From NCBI GenBank assembly GCA_033002965.1, contig JAURVB010010503.1:1-64000 (forward strand): a stretch of DNA of 64,000 nucleotides, in the 5' to 3' direction. Both the position numbers and the translations under genes were made by a program. The notes below the pieces were generated by a model. That model worked only from the letters and a program-made list of their open reading frames with translations, made no database searches and was not told the DNA's origin. This document shows, piece after piece, positions 1 through 13,600 of this stretch. Origin of the DNA: Piper betle. Its lineage: Eukaryota; Streptophyta; Magnoliopsida; Piperales; Piperaceae. The stretch's first letter is position 1, and every line of letters starts with the position of its first letter.

Positions 1-471
1 TTATGTGTGGTGGCAAACTCGTAAATATTACTTGACTCGTCTCCGGCTCGAGTCAAGTATAATAACTAAGTCATATTAAATCCCAAAAAAATTCATAAAA
101 ATCGGGAAAAATCCCGTAAAATCAAACAATACCAAAAATCATAATGATATGTTCTAGAATTATCAACCCACCCAAAATGCCCGTAACGCGTCCTAACGCG
201 GTAAACGACCTAAAACTAATTCTACGATCCACTATATATAAAAATAAAAATAAAAAAGACTGGCATACTCTCATATATCTGATAACTCATTCTGTTCTGC
301 TGTGGTCATGACGTTATCATCATATACTTGGGTACGCATGACCCTCATAGCTCATACACGTGATCGGCGTCGGCTCGGCACACGTGTCCTGAAACTGACT
401 CAACTCGAAAAATAACGGTCGACCCAACCGGTTCTGAATATAAAACCCTAACTCGAATCGTGGGTTTTACA
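1..471 (+). mobile_element. 3' end of an LTR (retrotransposon fragment)
   Basis: The stretch ends in GGGTTTTACA at 471, a typical LTR terminus (...CA). It is repeated in inverted orientation at about 41455-41930, which starts TGTAAAACC and shares blocks such as AGGACGCGTTAC and ATATGATGATAACGT. The left part lies outside the window. No primer-binding site follows position 471, so this is a solo or truncated LTR rather than the 5' LTR of an intact element. No coding potential was seen. Confidence 0.6.
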
Positions 472-480
472 GGGAGTCTG

Positions 481-2990
481 TGTAAATCCCATATTTGGTT
501 CATCCTTGAACCAAACTGAAATATTAAATTAAATAAAATTGTTAAATCTTGACTTAATTATATGGAAGGCACCACCCATAACACCTCTAATATCTAAACC
601 GTCTTGGTGTCTTGGAAAGAAGACATAACAACACAAAGTAAAAGATATACAAGAGATAAATAAAATACAATGTAGAATAATTTATAAGTTGCCAATATAT
701 AGTTTCCAAACATGGTCCATTATTTTACTAAAACTGGTTAATAATATGTGTTTTAAAACAATATAATAATGGTTGGTAATACCAAATGTAAAACAACAAT
801 GCGACTAGATATGTGTATATGCAAAACTCTAACATCTCCTAGTATCCACCAGCCACACATGAGGTACACCACCTACATAAATATAAAGAAAATGTCAGTA
901 ACAAGTTACTGTCCCACAAAACAAAAATAACTACAAGAGGAACTGACATAGGAACTCAAGAACTCATATTAATATAAAATAAGAAAGGAATAAATCACCA
1001 TACGAAGAACCAAAGCTAACAAGAGGAAACTACATCGGCATGCACAACTAGTGTAGATAGGGTCATCCTAACCTATCCTCTCCAATCACGACCATGCACC
1101 ACTCCTCTTAGCTTTGAGGAAAGAAAAAGAATCACCGCAGTTATGACATACGCTACAGAACATAGTACCTGATACCTTACGCTTCTCCAAGTGTGAGAAA
1201 CTCATAGACGCACGGATGCACATAATGCAGCAAGAAAATAATAAGGGTGATGTGCCAAACTCCCATCAACAAAGCTACGAGGGGCTTCTCATGAGGACCA
1301 GATGGGGAATCTAACCCATAGACTGGAATTTACCCCAACCAATCTCCAACCACTCACCATGAAGACTTACCTCTTAAAGTGGGACTTGCCCATCAATTAA
1401 ACATCACAAAACAATATTTTAAATAATAGATTTGGGTAGGGAAAAATAATAATAAGCCGCCAGAAAGAAGACAACTTGTTATGGATCTTTTGGTTTTCGA
1501 AATAACTCAAAGGATCTCATCCTTAAAGGTTATTTAAAAACCTAAAGAGGGTTTTTCGAAAATACCGCCCTTTAATTCATCCTAAGATATAAAATAACCC
1601 ACTCATCATAATTGAAGAATGTAAAGTAAAAAACGAGTCCTAAACGAACCTGGTCTCTAAACTCCAAGCAGATCACTGAGAAGTATGTAAGTCGCAACTT
1701 ATAAACGAATCCAAAACTCAATAATGAATACTATATGATGAATGCATGAGAATGCACGATAAATTCCTCAATTAATTTGGCACACAAATCGATACAATAC
1801 CTGATTTTAAATGAATAATCAAAACCCTAATACATATACCAAGTACAACAATGTTCTTATTTCAAGTACACAAACATGGGAAAAATAATAAATAACATTG
1901 TGCATACAAGCAGTTTTACGAATCATAAATGTGACGCAACTCAAAAGTCTATGATTTTTATCTTTTAAAATTAAACTAAGAAAAATATAGTGCTTTACCC
2001 AAAAATCATTATTTAGATTCAGAAACAAGAGAAAAATATAATAAATAATATCTTTAAAAATTTCCCCACATTACAATAATTAAATATTAATAAAATATCA
2101 CCATTTTATTAATATAGAAATTACAACAACTCCAAAAATTATGAAACTTTGGTACAAATTCTTAATCAATTTGTAAATCTAAGGAAAAATTTTAGAAAAA
2201 TAAATCAAACCATTTTCGAATTTATATTACTTAAAAAGAAACTTATTTAATTAATATAAAAATTAAGAAACATTAATAAGTGATAAAATTATATCAAAAT
2301 ATTTCAATGCCAATAATAAATATAAATAAAATATAATTTATTTTTAAAAATTTTCTAGTATTCAAACAATTAATAATAACATTAGTAATTAATATAAAAT
2401 AATCAAAAATTGTATAAATTCCAAACATATTATGACGTGTTTTATGCAAAATAACAAAATTTATGGTGAAGAAATTACCAAATCGAGAGTTGAAATAAAC
2501 AAGAGTGATCAATATGGTGTTCAAACATGAAGAGTCAAAGAGTGAAGGTTTCACGGCCAGCAAAGCTAAGAAGATGGAGATTTGGGCTACAAAGTTGGTC
2601 TCACGAATGGGATCCTCGACGTGCAGCCAACTTTGGTGGCCAACTCCAACAAATTTTGACATGGATTCTAACATCGACGGTGTGCAAGGACACAACACAC
2701 GAAAGAGAACAAATGACATTAACTCAATTTGAAATTCTAGGTGGGAGATATGAGTTATAAAGATAAGGGTATGCATAGGAAAACGAAAAGGGTGAAATAA
2801 ATCTATGCATATTATAACAACTAAGGTGTACATAGAAAAAGTAAAGGAGTTCAATAATTACACATTTACTTTGAGAAAGTAAGGAGGTGGTTGAAACGGT
2901 GTAAATACATATAAACATAGGTGTCTGGTCAACACCAACATGTTTGACATGTGGGACGTCTGCTAATATATCATCACACATGGCATGTCA
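481..2990 (-). mobile_element. Decayed long LTR, minus orientation
   Basis: It begins TGTAAATCCC at 481 (the LTR 3' end read on the minus strand). It is collinear, in inverted orientation, with the plus-strand LTR at about 44400-46296. Shared blocks lie near 500-580 (against 46200-46290), 867-930 (45820-45900), 1480-1570 (45240-45300), 1620-1700 (45060-45140) and 2590-2660 (44660-44710). The short ORFs here are AT-rich and match nothing I know, so I treat them as chance. The 5' limit near 2990 is approximate. There is no gene. Confidence 0.6.
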
Positions 2991-3349
2991 TATAAAACCA
3001 TAAGCATGTTACACCTTGTTGAAAATCATTCAATGAAACGAATAACTTTTCCAACTGACTCAAGACCAAAATCTGCCCACAAAAATGAGAATCAAGGCAC
3101 AAAGTCAAATAGTCAACCCACTAAGAAAAATCAATTTTTATACTTTGGCATAGATTTCAAGAACATATCAAAAGAAGGAATTTGGTAAAATCGTAACACC
3201 AAATACATGCTAAAAACCCTAGAAACAAACCCACTAACGTGAAAAGGCCCTGGACTCCATACTAAACCGCACCAAACAACAACAACAAACAAACACCAAC
3301 CGCAATGGATCAAATTGGTCACCACATGGATGTTAGTGCTTGTGTTGTT

Positions 3350-3871
3350 TATTATCTTAATTATTTAGCTAACAATCTCTACAGGGTGATGAACTTTGGG
3401 GAATATTACTAACATTTGTTTGCAGGGTGTGCTTAAGCCTTAGAATCCTGGAACTAATGAGGAGCAATATCATGTATACCATGCAGTTGTGTCTAGTTGT
3501 AGAAGTAATACGGACTAGGGGAGATAACAGTCCATACCACTTGATGAGTCTATGTGAAGACCAATTATTAGGGCTACATACGCGAAGTGCTCATTGCATT
3601 TCTTTAAAGTCACCACTCTTAGTTAGAGTGGAGCTGTGCCCTCTTGTAGATTAAGAGTGTCATGTTGGAAGCTTAATGTTAAAGCCTTCCCTTCACTTAT
3701 AGTATGCATGCATGTTTACACATGATACTCTACCTAGGTTTTCTATCTTAAGCCTCCTTGAGGGTTAAGATTTGCTTCTAGGTAGTTAATTTGATTTAGT
3801 AGTTCAGCGAATAGCTAGCTAAGTCTAATATCTTGATTTGGTCAGGAGTTGGGCTGAATTGGGGTGTTACA
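3350..3871 (+). mobile_element. LTR 3' end, plus orientation
   Basis: It ends GGGGTGTTACA at 3871. It resembles, in inverted orientation, the LTR that starts TGTAACACCCC at 4640; both carry a TTTAAAGTCACC block and a TCTTAAGCCTCC block. The two LTR 3' ends therefore face each other across about 770 bp. The left edge is not defined. Confidence 0.5.
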
Positions 3872-4639
3872 GGGGTAGTCTGATTTTATTTTATTTTTTT
3901 TAAGGTTGTCACATGCATCCTATTTTGTTTAAACCTATGATAGTTGGTGCTTAGTGTTGTGCATCTTGAATGAAGATTAGGGATTGATACTAACTTTCAT
4001 AAATGAAATGGGAGGGTTAAACTTTTCATAAGTCTTCATTGTATTATATTTATCATCTATGTCCTTGACTTGACCATGAGTTTTCATGATGAATAATGTT
4101 TATACTATCATTCCACATCAACTTTTAAGGTGATCTACAATGTGATTGAGGCATTCATGAGGTGAAACGAATATGATCTCTTGTTAAAGGAAAATGATTT
4201 AGGTAATGTTTGAAGCAAATTTTTCCTACCAATTTTTCAAGCTGTCCTATTCAAATCCCTTGGTCCTATTTCTGGCCATGTTAATTCTATGTTTTCTTTG
4301 TCTCATGAGCTCAGAGCCTTTGAATACTTATTTTGTGAGCTTACAATTATTTTACGTGTCCTACACTTACACACATTTCTTCTTCCAAGTGAAAATTGAT
4401 GTCATTGTTGGAGATGAATTTTGTACTTTGGCAATATTTGACATACCGTTGGGAGAATTATTCAAAAGTTGTGGACATATGGGTCCAAAGTAAGTTAAAA
4501 ACATAATAATAATAAATGAAGTGATTAAAATGGTGGTAATACCTACCACCATCAGAGCATCATATAAGGTGATAAAACAAGGAGGTAATGCCGAATACTA
4601 TGAATTAAAGGTGCCCCTTAAAAAGCTAGAGACCTAACT
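3872..4639. other. AT-rich spacer between two facing LTR ends
   Basis: No recognisable gene. The one longer open frame (about 4206-4493, +) is AT-rich and its translation suggests no family. No primer-binding site or polypurine tract adjoins either LTR end, so this does not look like the interior of an intact retrotransposon. Confidence 0.4.
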
Positions 4640-5089
4640 TGTAACACCCCAATTCGGCTGAAGGGACAGACCGAAACATGATATTATAATTTGCAAATTA
4701 CTCGTTGGGCTAGCGTGTACATATACTTTACATAAGTAGATATCAATCCACATAAGTGGATATCAACCCTCTGAGGAGGCTTAAGACGGACACCAAGTTT
4801 GGTTTTCATAAAATGGATACAGAGTTAGTACTATGAAGGTGGATTTTAGGCTTAAAGGAATCCTATATGAACACCCCTAGTCATAACAAAGGCAGAACCT
4901 CCCCTACGATTATAAACGGTGACTTTAAAAATGTGTTGATCACTCCTAATTGTGAAAGAAACACACATTCGCTATAATTTTGAGGTTAGATGTTGTTGCA
5001 TGTACTTCAAGTGGTTGACTTAGATCTTCTTATTAGTTATATGAAGATGATGCAAATATTTAACAAGTCGTTACCTGTTCCACATACCC
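4640..5089 (-). mobile_element. LTR 3' end, minus orientation
   Basis: It starts TGTAACACCCC at 4640, the same terminus as the long LTRs at 29244 (TGTAACACCTC) and 55286 (TGTAACACCCC). It is the inverted counterpart of 3350-3871. Its outer part appears to be cut off at the MITE insertion site near 5090. Confidence 0.5.
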
Positions 5090-5097
5090 TATGCAAG

Positions 5098-5736
5098 TAG
5101 GGTTGCTAATTGAGCGAGCCAGCTCGTGAGCATTTAGCGTTCGGCTCGGCTTGACTCGACTCGAAACTCGACATTTAAATGCTCGACTCGAACTCGACTC
5201 GAACTCGAATCTTACGAGCCGAGCTTGAGCAAGGTCGTGTTCGACTCGACTCGACTCGGTTATAACTCGAACTCGACTCGACTCGGTTATAACTCGAATT
5301 CGACTCGAACTCGACTCGATATAATCATAATATAATATATTATAGTCTTTTATTATTATATATATATATATATATATGAAATATAATAACAAAGAAGCAA
5401 GATAGTTGAGATGGTAAGTATTCACCTTGATGACTTCAAGGTTGTGGGTTCAAACCACATTGGCCTCACTTTTTTTTTTAAGTGAGGTACTTTTGACTTT
5501 TAATCGAGCTGGTTTCGAGCTAACGAACGAGCTGGCGAACGAGCTCACAAAAATAAACAGTTTAAGTATATTCGAGCTCGAGTCGAGCTCGAACACATAA
5601 AAGATATTCGAGTCGAACTCGAGCATGTATGTCCAAAACTCGTTCGATCTCGAGTCGAGTTCGAACGAGTTTCGAATTATTCGAGCCGAGTTCGAACACA
5701 TGTTGAGCTCGGCTCGCTCGCTCAATTAGCACCCTA
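5098..5736. mobile_element. hAT-type MITE with perfect 8-bp target duplication
   Basis: The 639-bp element starts TAGGGTTGCTAATTGAGC and ends with the near-exact reverse complement (reading inward TAGGGTGCTAATTGAGC, one base shorter). The 8-bp sequence TATGCAAG flanks it on both sides (5090-5097 and 5737-5744). An 8-bp duplication with TIRs beginning TAGGG is the established hAT signature. Inside, both arms are made of alternating GAGCTCG/ACTCGA-like words, so each arm is internally repetitive and the whole can fold back. There is no transposase ORF, so it is non-autonomous. The centre holds an (AT)n run (5357-5378) and a tRNA-like segment. Confidence 0.8.
5395..5480 (+). repeat. tRNA-like (SINE-like) core inside the MITE
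   Basis: A Pol III A-box-like TAGTTGAGATGG (5403-5414) is followed 33 bp later by a B-box-like GGTTCAAACC (5447-5456) and a T-run (about 5470-5479) that could terminate Pol III. This order and spacing are those of a tRNA or tRNA-derived SINE head. I could not fold it into a clean cloverleaf with an acceptor stem, so I do not call a functional tRNA gene. Confidence 0.45.
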
Positions 5737-5744
5737 TATGCAAG

Positions 5745-7489
5745 TATCATATTTATGATTAGCTTTGAATCCTTAAATCAAATAAATGCTGATAAAAGTT
5801 TCAAAACATTAAATTTCTAATCATGCATGCAATGGTAGGATCATATTTATGATTAGCCCTTCAAGTTTCTCATTATTTATAAAAATTCAATTAAAAGTAG
5901 GCAATTCTTTCGGTATTTCTACCCCCTAATAATTGATTTTTATAAGTGATACATGCTTTGATCCTAGACAGTTAAATTTACCCTTCCGGTTATCAACTTA
6001 AAACAAAAAATTCTAAATCAATTGAATTTTTAATTTAAGATCATCATTCACGGTTCCACTAAGAGATAGGTAATAATAATTCAACATTTAAATTTAACTT
6101 GTCTGCACAGTTCCTTCACGGTTTAAATCATGTGCAAGAATAATTAAACAGAATATTTAAAAGGTATTCAGCATGAAATTCCATGCATGAAATAAAAAAT
6201 TAAAATTTAGATTGCTAACGGAGATCACAACATTTTATTTAATTGAAATCATCAATCTCCAACATTTAAAAAGTTAATCCCATGATGGATTGAAAAATCA
6301 TTAATGAAGTAAATAACAAAATATTTAAAATAAAAAGAGGAAAGAAATATTACAAATAAAGCTCAAGGTGAGGACTTGACTTGCTCCGATATGGAATTAT
6401 TGACCTAATAGTAACCTCAACGTATAGGCAGTCCTGATGACCTCAAAACAAACCTCAAAGTCACTTCAAAGGTTGCTAGCACTTGATACAATATTAATCC
6501 ACAGTATTCAAGGAGTTATAAGTGAATGGAAAATAGCCCCTACAATGTCACACAAAATTTTGAAATACTAAGAGTCTTCAGCTGCCTCAAAATTCAATCT
6601 TTTATCAACTGCTGCACAATTTGATGACCGGTCATTCCAAAGTAGCTGCATGTTGCCTCCAACTTTACCTAGACATCAATATGAAACATTTTGCTTAATA
6701 TTCACTCCAAAAGCAGACCAAAATTCACAAGTCCTATGTTAATTCATTTTTGCTCAATAATAAATTCGTAAAAATATCTAAAATACCGGGCAAACAAGTT
6801 AAGTTATGCAAGCAAAATTGGGAGAAATTATATGAATTTATAGCACTTGTCACTTTAGTAAAGTGCATGTATTCTAAAACGCCACTTGTTTTTTGTTATG
6901 GAAATTCCACGTATTCATGTTCCCTAGCAACACTTGATCATCATGGGCCATTTGTTTCCAAAGTAGTTCTTTTAATGAACAAGTCCTCGAAAAGTGTTTC
7001 TGCAGGAAGCTTAGGGATCATTTCTACATGAACTTTTAAGTCCGGCTTGAAGCTCTTGAATGTTTCTTATCAAGATTGCCCGCTTGAGTTCTATTCCATG
7101 TAATCAAAGCACTTCAAAAACGGGGAACAAGTTTTTTCGTTTATCCGAGGCAAAGAGAATCAAGTTTGTGCTGCCAGGAAGAGATAATATCCAATATCCT
7201 GAGAAGCATCACCGGTTGTTGACACAATGGTTTAATGTCATCCACCGTGGGCCAGTGATTTAAGAACTTGAAGTCTCTGCCAGCTCTGCTCTTTGAGATT
7301 GGCCTCGTGTGAATAAGGAGGAGAATGTGATAAAAAGGTTTTGGATCTAAGAAATTAATAATAATTTCGATCTTGGAAAACAAAAAGTCCAAGCCAACTG
7401 CAATTAAAATACTAATAGTTGATTGAGAGCATAATATGAATCAGGTCCAAATTTTTTTTTGAAGTGATGGAAGCGCCCAACAATAAAAA
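5745..7489. other. Intergenic DNA upstream of the pectin acetylesterase gene
   Basis: AT-rich with only short open frames. None resembles a known protein or shows splice-bounded coding structure. No clear TATA box was identified for the downstream gene. Confidence 0.4.
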
Positions 7490-7624
7490 ATGAGTGGGGT
7501 GGGGTTCAATAATTCAAGCGTCTCCAATGGAAAAGGTCATAACAAAATTTGCCTCGGGGAACAAAAAGTCGAAGCAGAGTTAGGAGATCCAGATCCTCGC
7601 TCCTTCCCTTCCTCCGACAGTCCA

Positions 7625-10600
7625 ATGGCGATTTCCCGCCACCCCGCCCCCATTTGGCAGCGGCGATGGGGGACGGAGGCGGCCATGGCTGCCTTCGCTT
7701 CCCTCGTTCTCCTCTTCACTCTCTCTGCCACCCTCGATTTCGGGCGGCGGCGGGGCGGCGGCCCCGAACTGGGGGGTCTCTCTTCCGATGATGCCCTCGT
7801 CCCTCTCACCCTCGTCCGCGATGCCCAGGCTCGAGGCGCCGGTCAGTTCGTTACTGTTTCTTTAGCCATTTTCTGTTTCTTGGGTTCTTTTTCCCCAACT
7901 GTGGCTGCTCTTTAGATTACTTTGTTTCCTATTTATTATGGTTTGTTTGTATTGAGCTGAGATCACTGTACATGTTGAAATTTCATCTGCATTGGCTGTG
8001 TAGATTTTTTTTCTTTTTTCAATGGTGCTTTTAAATTGCTGTGCTTGGGAACTTTCCTATGCACAGCTGTTAAGATTATTTAAATGTACTCTTTTCTGGT
8101 ACAGTTTGTATTGAACTGAGACCGGATAGTTGAATATCAGCTGCATTAGCTATTTGATAACGATGGATCTCTTGGGCTGGCTTTTATCTTGGCCAATTTA
8201 AGCTCTAAGTTCTCTTTTGTTCAACGTAATTGGATGTGGAAAAAGATTGGAGCCAATTGAATCTCTTGCTTTTGAATTTCAATGAAGCATGTTTAAAGCA
8301 TCTTAATAATTGCACAAGCAGATTGATAGCCTTGGACTAAAAGGTGATTACATTCATTCTCTCGAGTAAAACAAAAGATTAACTTGATTGAGTGAATCTG
8401 TGTAGTTTATGATAGATATGCCTCGTATACGTAAATTGGATAGATTTAAAAGTTTACCATGGAACAAACGATGACAAAAAAGAACGCTTATGCTATGAAG
8501 ATTTTGGCCATTATGACAACACTTTTTTGTTTAAGGTAAGTTTGACGGATGAAGAAAACTTGGGGTCAAACTTTTTAAGTCCGTGGAAAACCATAGCAAA
8601 CACGCCTTGCATTAACCACATTGCTAAGATGGTACACACAGTACAAATTTTATTGAAGTCATCTTTGGAACTGATTTTCTCTTTTTACAGTCTGTCTAGA
8701 CGGAAGTTTTCCTGGATACCATTTTCAGAAGGGATCAGGTTCAGGCTCGAAGAACTGGGTTCTCCATATAGAGGTAATTCGCTATTTGCTTCTATAAATA
8801 TTCACTTCTAACATATTCATATGATTTTTTCACCGATGTTCTTAATAATTTGCGAAGACATCCGTGCGATGTGTGGAATACAAATTTAAACATATGTTAT
8901 ATTTTATAATGTACAATGAATATTTAGGAAGTCAGTTCAAATAAAAATACCCAATTCAAAAATAAAAATATTACTTGGAAATTCGATCTCCAATTGAATG
9001 TCAATTCAATTTAAGCAATTAAGGAATCAAATAATTGGTTATTTTAAAGTGATATAAGTAGTCCCGCTTGATTAGAATAGTGCTCCTAATGAAGTTATAA
9101 ATTTATATTATTCATATTATAATAAGAATAAGACTCATACTGGAATTAGAAGTTGTATAGAATAAGACTCTTAGAAGAAAATCAAATATTAGCTAAATTG
9201 ATATAAGCAATCTTATTTAGATGCAACTTGTCTTGAATGAAAATTACATATGATTAGTATTATACTTAGAATAATACTCTTACTAAAACTACAAGTTGTA
9301 AGCAATAAGACCCTTGTCATGAATATAAGTTCATATATCGGTATTGTGAATGTGGGGCCTGAGGGCAGGAAAGACGTTTTGTAGGTACAGAATTATCCTC
9401 AGCAAAAAGCTTCCCCTGCTTGATTGATAGGTCATAGATTCTTTTCACAGCCTTTGTCATCTAGTTCTATTTAAGCTTGGAGCGGCACCTTGATTATGGT
9501 CATGTTCAACTATGAATACTTTTTACCTATGTTGCTACCTATGTTTACGTGTCTAGTCAATTGCATCTACTGTTATATTACCACTTTGCTAAAAGATCAA
9601 GCTATTAGAAAAGAGAATCCTTCATTATTTCTCTCATATGGACAGTTATTCACGTGGGCTTTGATCATGGACAAATGAGTAACAATACGTTATGGATATA
9701 TCTGCTTATGATGGTATTCAAACCCTAGCTTTTGGCTTAAGAATGCTATGCGTGATGCTTCTCAAATTTTGTGATAACATGCTGAAGCTTTAATTCTAGG
9801 CGGGTTCTAGACATTTCTAAACAAAACAAATTTGATACCTTCTAAAAACTGATGCTTTGTGATTGTTCATGATTGGTTCTTATAAAATACTTAAAGATTC
9901 ACTCACTTTAGTGGATATATGAAGTTTTAGGGTGGAAGTTGGTGCGATTCCAAGATATCTTGCTCAAACAGGAAAACAACTGCTCTAGGATCATCAAAGC
10001 TAATGGAGAAGGAAGTTATTTTTTCAGGCATTTTGAGCAATCAACAAATGCAAAATCCACGTATGTCTTTGATTTATAAAAAGTCTTTATTAATCTGTAG
10101 CAGTTAGAATTCGATGAATAATAGTCATGCAAAAAATTTTAAATTTTTCAGCCTTTATGTTCCCCTTAACACTCTTGGCAAATCTACAAATTGTATTTTT
10201 GTATTTCTTTGTAATTGTCGAAAAATAAAAAAGACAGAAGTAAAAGATTATATAAAGTTGGGAATATAGAAAAAGAGTGAATACATTATGTATTACGTAT
10301 GTGTTGAACCTTTATTATAGAGATGAGGTAGGTCAACTGATCTCTAATTCTTAGGGATAACATCTACAAATCCTCAGCTGAAAGATCTAATTTAGAAACA
10401 ATAAGGAAATGGCCAACAATAAATTACACCCACAGTGTAACACATGCAGCAGCACTTCAATATGTACTTGATGAAAGTTACCAAATGGAAATGATTAAAA
10501 AAAGACTATCTGATAATTATACTTGTTACCTGATCGACACTCTATTATAATACTGGGAACTTCAGCTCCACCTAGTCTTCCTGGTGAACACACTTCAGCA

Positions 10601-13600
10601 AAAAATACAAAATATTTGCTGGATTACATAGAAGAATAAGGTCTGTGAGAAATTCAGGTTAGAGAAAGAAAACTTGGCATCTCGACAAGGGTTTAAAAAG
10701 TTTTCAAAACTTTTAATTTATTTATCAAAAGCTGTACTCTAACTTATAGGAAAAATAAGAAAAACCTGAACCTAATGGACTGATCTCTAATAGCCTTAAA
10801 ATAAAGCATGAAAATTACCAATAAATCATACTAAAATATGAGTTATTAACTACTAACATTATACATGCGTCTGCATCATTATCTTGGGGGTTTTCATGTC
10901 AGGAATTCTTGGGAACATTCTAGTCAAGTGTGGTTTGTGAGGTTTCTATAAGATGCATGTTGGGCTTTATCTATTTTTGTTTCTTTTTTTATATTTTTAT
11001 TGTAAATTTTAGATGATCTAACCACTTGTCTCGAGAGATTTAGCCTTTAGAAAAGGGAACCATTAAATATTTACTTCAACACTCTCCCTCACATGCACGT
11101 AGAAAAATACAGGGCAAGTAATGTATTGGTCAAAATATAGGGCAAATTAATATTTCTCCGGGCATATATCACGAGCGGGATTCGAACCACAAACCTTTGG
11201 TTCTGATACCATGTAAATTTTAGATAGTCTAAACACTTGTCCCAAAAACTCAAGTTTTTAGGAAAGAGAACTACTAAATATTTACTTCAACATTTATACT
11301 ATGGAAAAGATCTTGGACCTTGACTTGGTTGGGGTTAAGAGGTGTTCGATGTTGTAGAAGAGAACCTGCAACCTGAAAATGTGATTGTGTTTTCTCTTTG
11401 ATTTTCTTGGGAATTGTATTCCATTTGGTTCACTAAAAAGTCAGGGATGCTGATGTGCTCTCTAAATTCACATTAATGTAATGTTGTCACAACATTTGTC
11501 ATTATTAAATTTGGGTGGAAGATGGTTGCTGTTTTAATGAGTACTATAGTTTTAATTCTCTTGAATGCTGCAATGCTCTTGGGCCTGATATTTAATCTGT
11601 ATTTTAGAATTCTTTAATTGGAATAAGGTCAAAGTACGGTATTGTGATGGTGCTTCCTTATCTGGTCTTGTGGAAGACAAAAGTGAGGTATTTTTACTGG
11701 TCCACCTTCTGTCTCCTTGATAGTGTTGTATTTATAGCTGTTTGTCAGTCTCTTTTTTTGTTTGTCAGTCTGATTGATGAAATGTACGAGCTATGTTCTC
11801 TGGTGTATACAGGATGAGAATAATATTTTCTACAGAGGTCAGCTTATTTGGGAAGCAGTCATTGATGAGCTTCTGGATCTAGGGTTATCAAATGCTAAAC
11901 AGGTTGGCCATTCCATCAATCTATTTACACATTAATGTGCTTTCTCTGCCTCTTTAGTTGTATTTGCCCTTGGTACTTAACGCTCGTGAACTCTGCAGGC
12001 TCTTCTTTCAGGATGCTCTGCTGGAGGTTTGGCAACTCTCTTGCACTGTGACAACTTCCGTGATCATTTGCCCAAAGCCACCACTGTCAAATGTTTAGCT
12101 GATGCTGCATTTTTTCTTGACGAGTATTATAATTATTATCTGCTGTTTCTTGCTTATATGTTGTGGTTGTTTTATACTTCTTTACCCTACAGTTTTGTAA
12201 GAAGTCATCATTATTATCTGTAAGTTTAAATTTTCTACTTTTATGGCAGAGTGGATTTAAGTGGCAAACGCTCCATGAGGTCATTTTATCAACGTGTTGT
12301 CTCCTTGCAGGTAACCATTTTGATATATCTATTTATTTTAAGCTAGGGTATTTTCTCTTGCTCTATTGATGGAGGTGAAGGATAATGAACTTGATCAAAT
12401 ATTAGACCTCATGTGGGGATTTCTCTGAATAATGATTCCTGGAAGAATTGATAAGAAATAAGAGCCTAGACAAGAGAAGAACATGAGAATGGATAGAAGA
12501 AACTATTTTATTCAACTTATCGCGTCTCTTACAATACCATGAAAACTCCATTATATGGGGTTAAAAGAAAACTAAAGATGAGAAATATTGTAAAAGAAAT
12601 CCTGAACAAGTTGTACTTAATGAAAAAAATATTTTTATAAGCTCCAGCATCCACCATAATCTTAATTTATAATTTATCATATTGAAAAATGGCTCATTGT
12701 TGAAGCTGTCATTATTATGGCTAGCATATATATTTGGTTCTTCTCAATTTCCACCTGGGTCTGGTGTCTTGTCATTCAATTTTTTTCATGTGATGCTAGG
12801 GTGTGATAAAAAACTTGCACAGAAACTGCACCTCCAAGTTTGAACCATATGAAGTAAGTCTTAGTGCTTTAAAAGCACTAATATTTTTTAGTACGATTTA
12901 ATGAATCGAGTATCTGTAACGATGGCAATGAGTTTGACCTTGTATTGCTCTATATAAATTGTGTATTCAGTGCTTCTTTCCTCGGGAAATAATTAGCATG
13001 ACAAAGGCGCCGGTGTTCATAGTTCAGCCAGCTTATGATTTTTGGCAGGTAATTTTATGTTCTACTTTCTGCTATTCTTTTTTGTAATTTCTTTTGACTA
13101 AGCTATTCTGTTTTGTCTTCGTCAGATACAAAATATTTTGGCACCTTACAGTTCAGACGCTGATGATGATTGGCTAGCATGTAAGAGGAATATCCGAGAG
13201 TGTAATCCAGACCAGTTGAGCAGATTGCAAGGTTCTGGAATCCATTTTAATATCAATCTGAAAGTGAGGTGGAAAAGCTGTCCTAGATGGTTGTTTGACA
13301 CCCCTAATTTGTTTTGTTGTTTGTGCAGAATATAGGATTGCTTTGCTAAACCATCTGAGTGACTTCCAGCAGAGTAAGGAAGGAGGAATGTTTATCAATT
13401 CGTGTTTTATTCATTGTCAGACATCAATGTCTAGCACATGGCATTCACCCAATTCTCCACGAATCAACAACCTGGTATAGAAGCCTTTTTATAGGCATCA
13501 TCTTAATTACGTTTGATTAACTGTTGTCTCATTCTTTACTCAAATGAAACTATTCAATGCCTTTAACATAATTGCTTTGACAAAAAAATCTAAAACATTT

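Noticed and set aside
2294..2854. 186-codon ORF on the minus strand
   Set aside because: It lies in a decayed LTR shared with 44.4-46.3 kb, is AT-rich, needs no defined start and resembles no protein.
4206..4493. Protein-coding exon between facing LTR ends
   Set aside because: Its translation suggested no known domain and it has no splice or start context.
5395..5480. Functional tRNA gene
   Set aside because: A and B boxes are present but I could not pair a complete acceptor stem and cloverleaf; kept only as a tRNA-like repeat.
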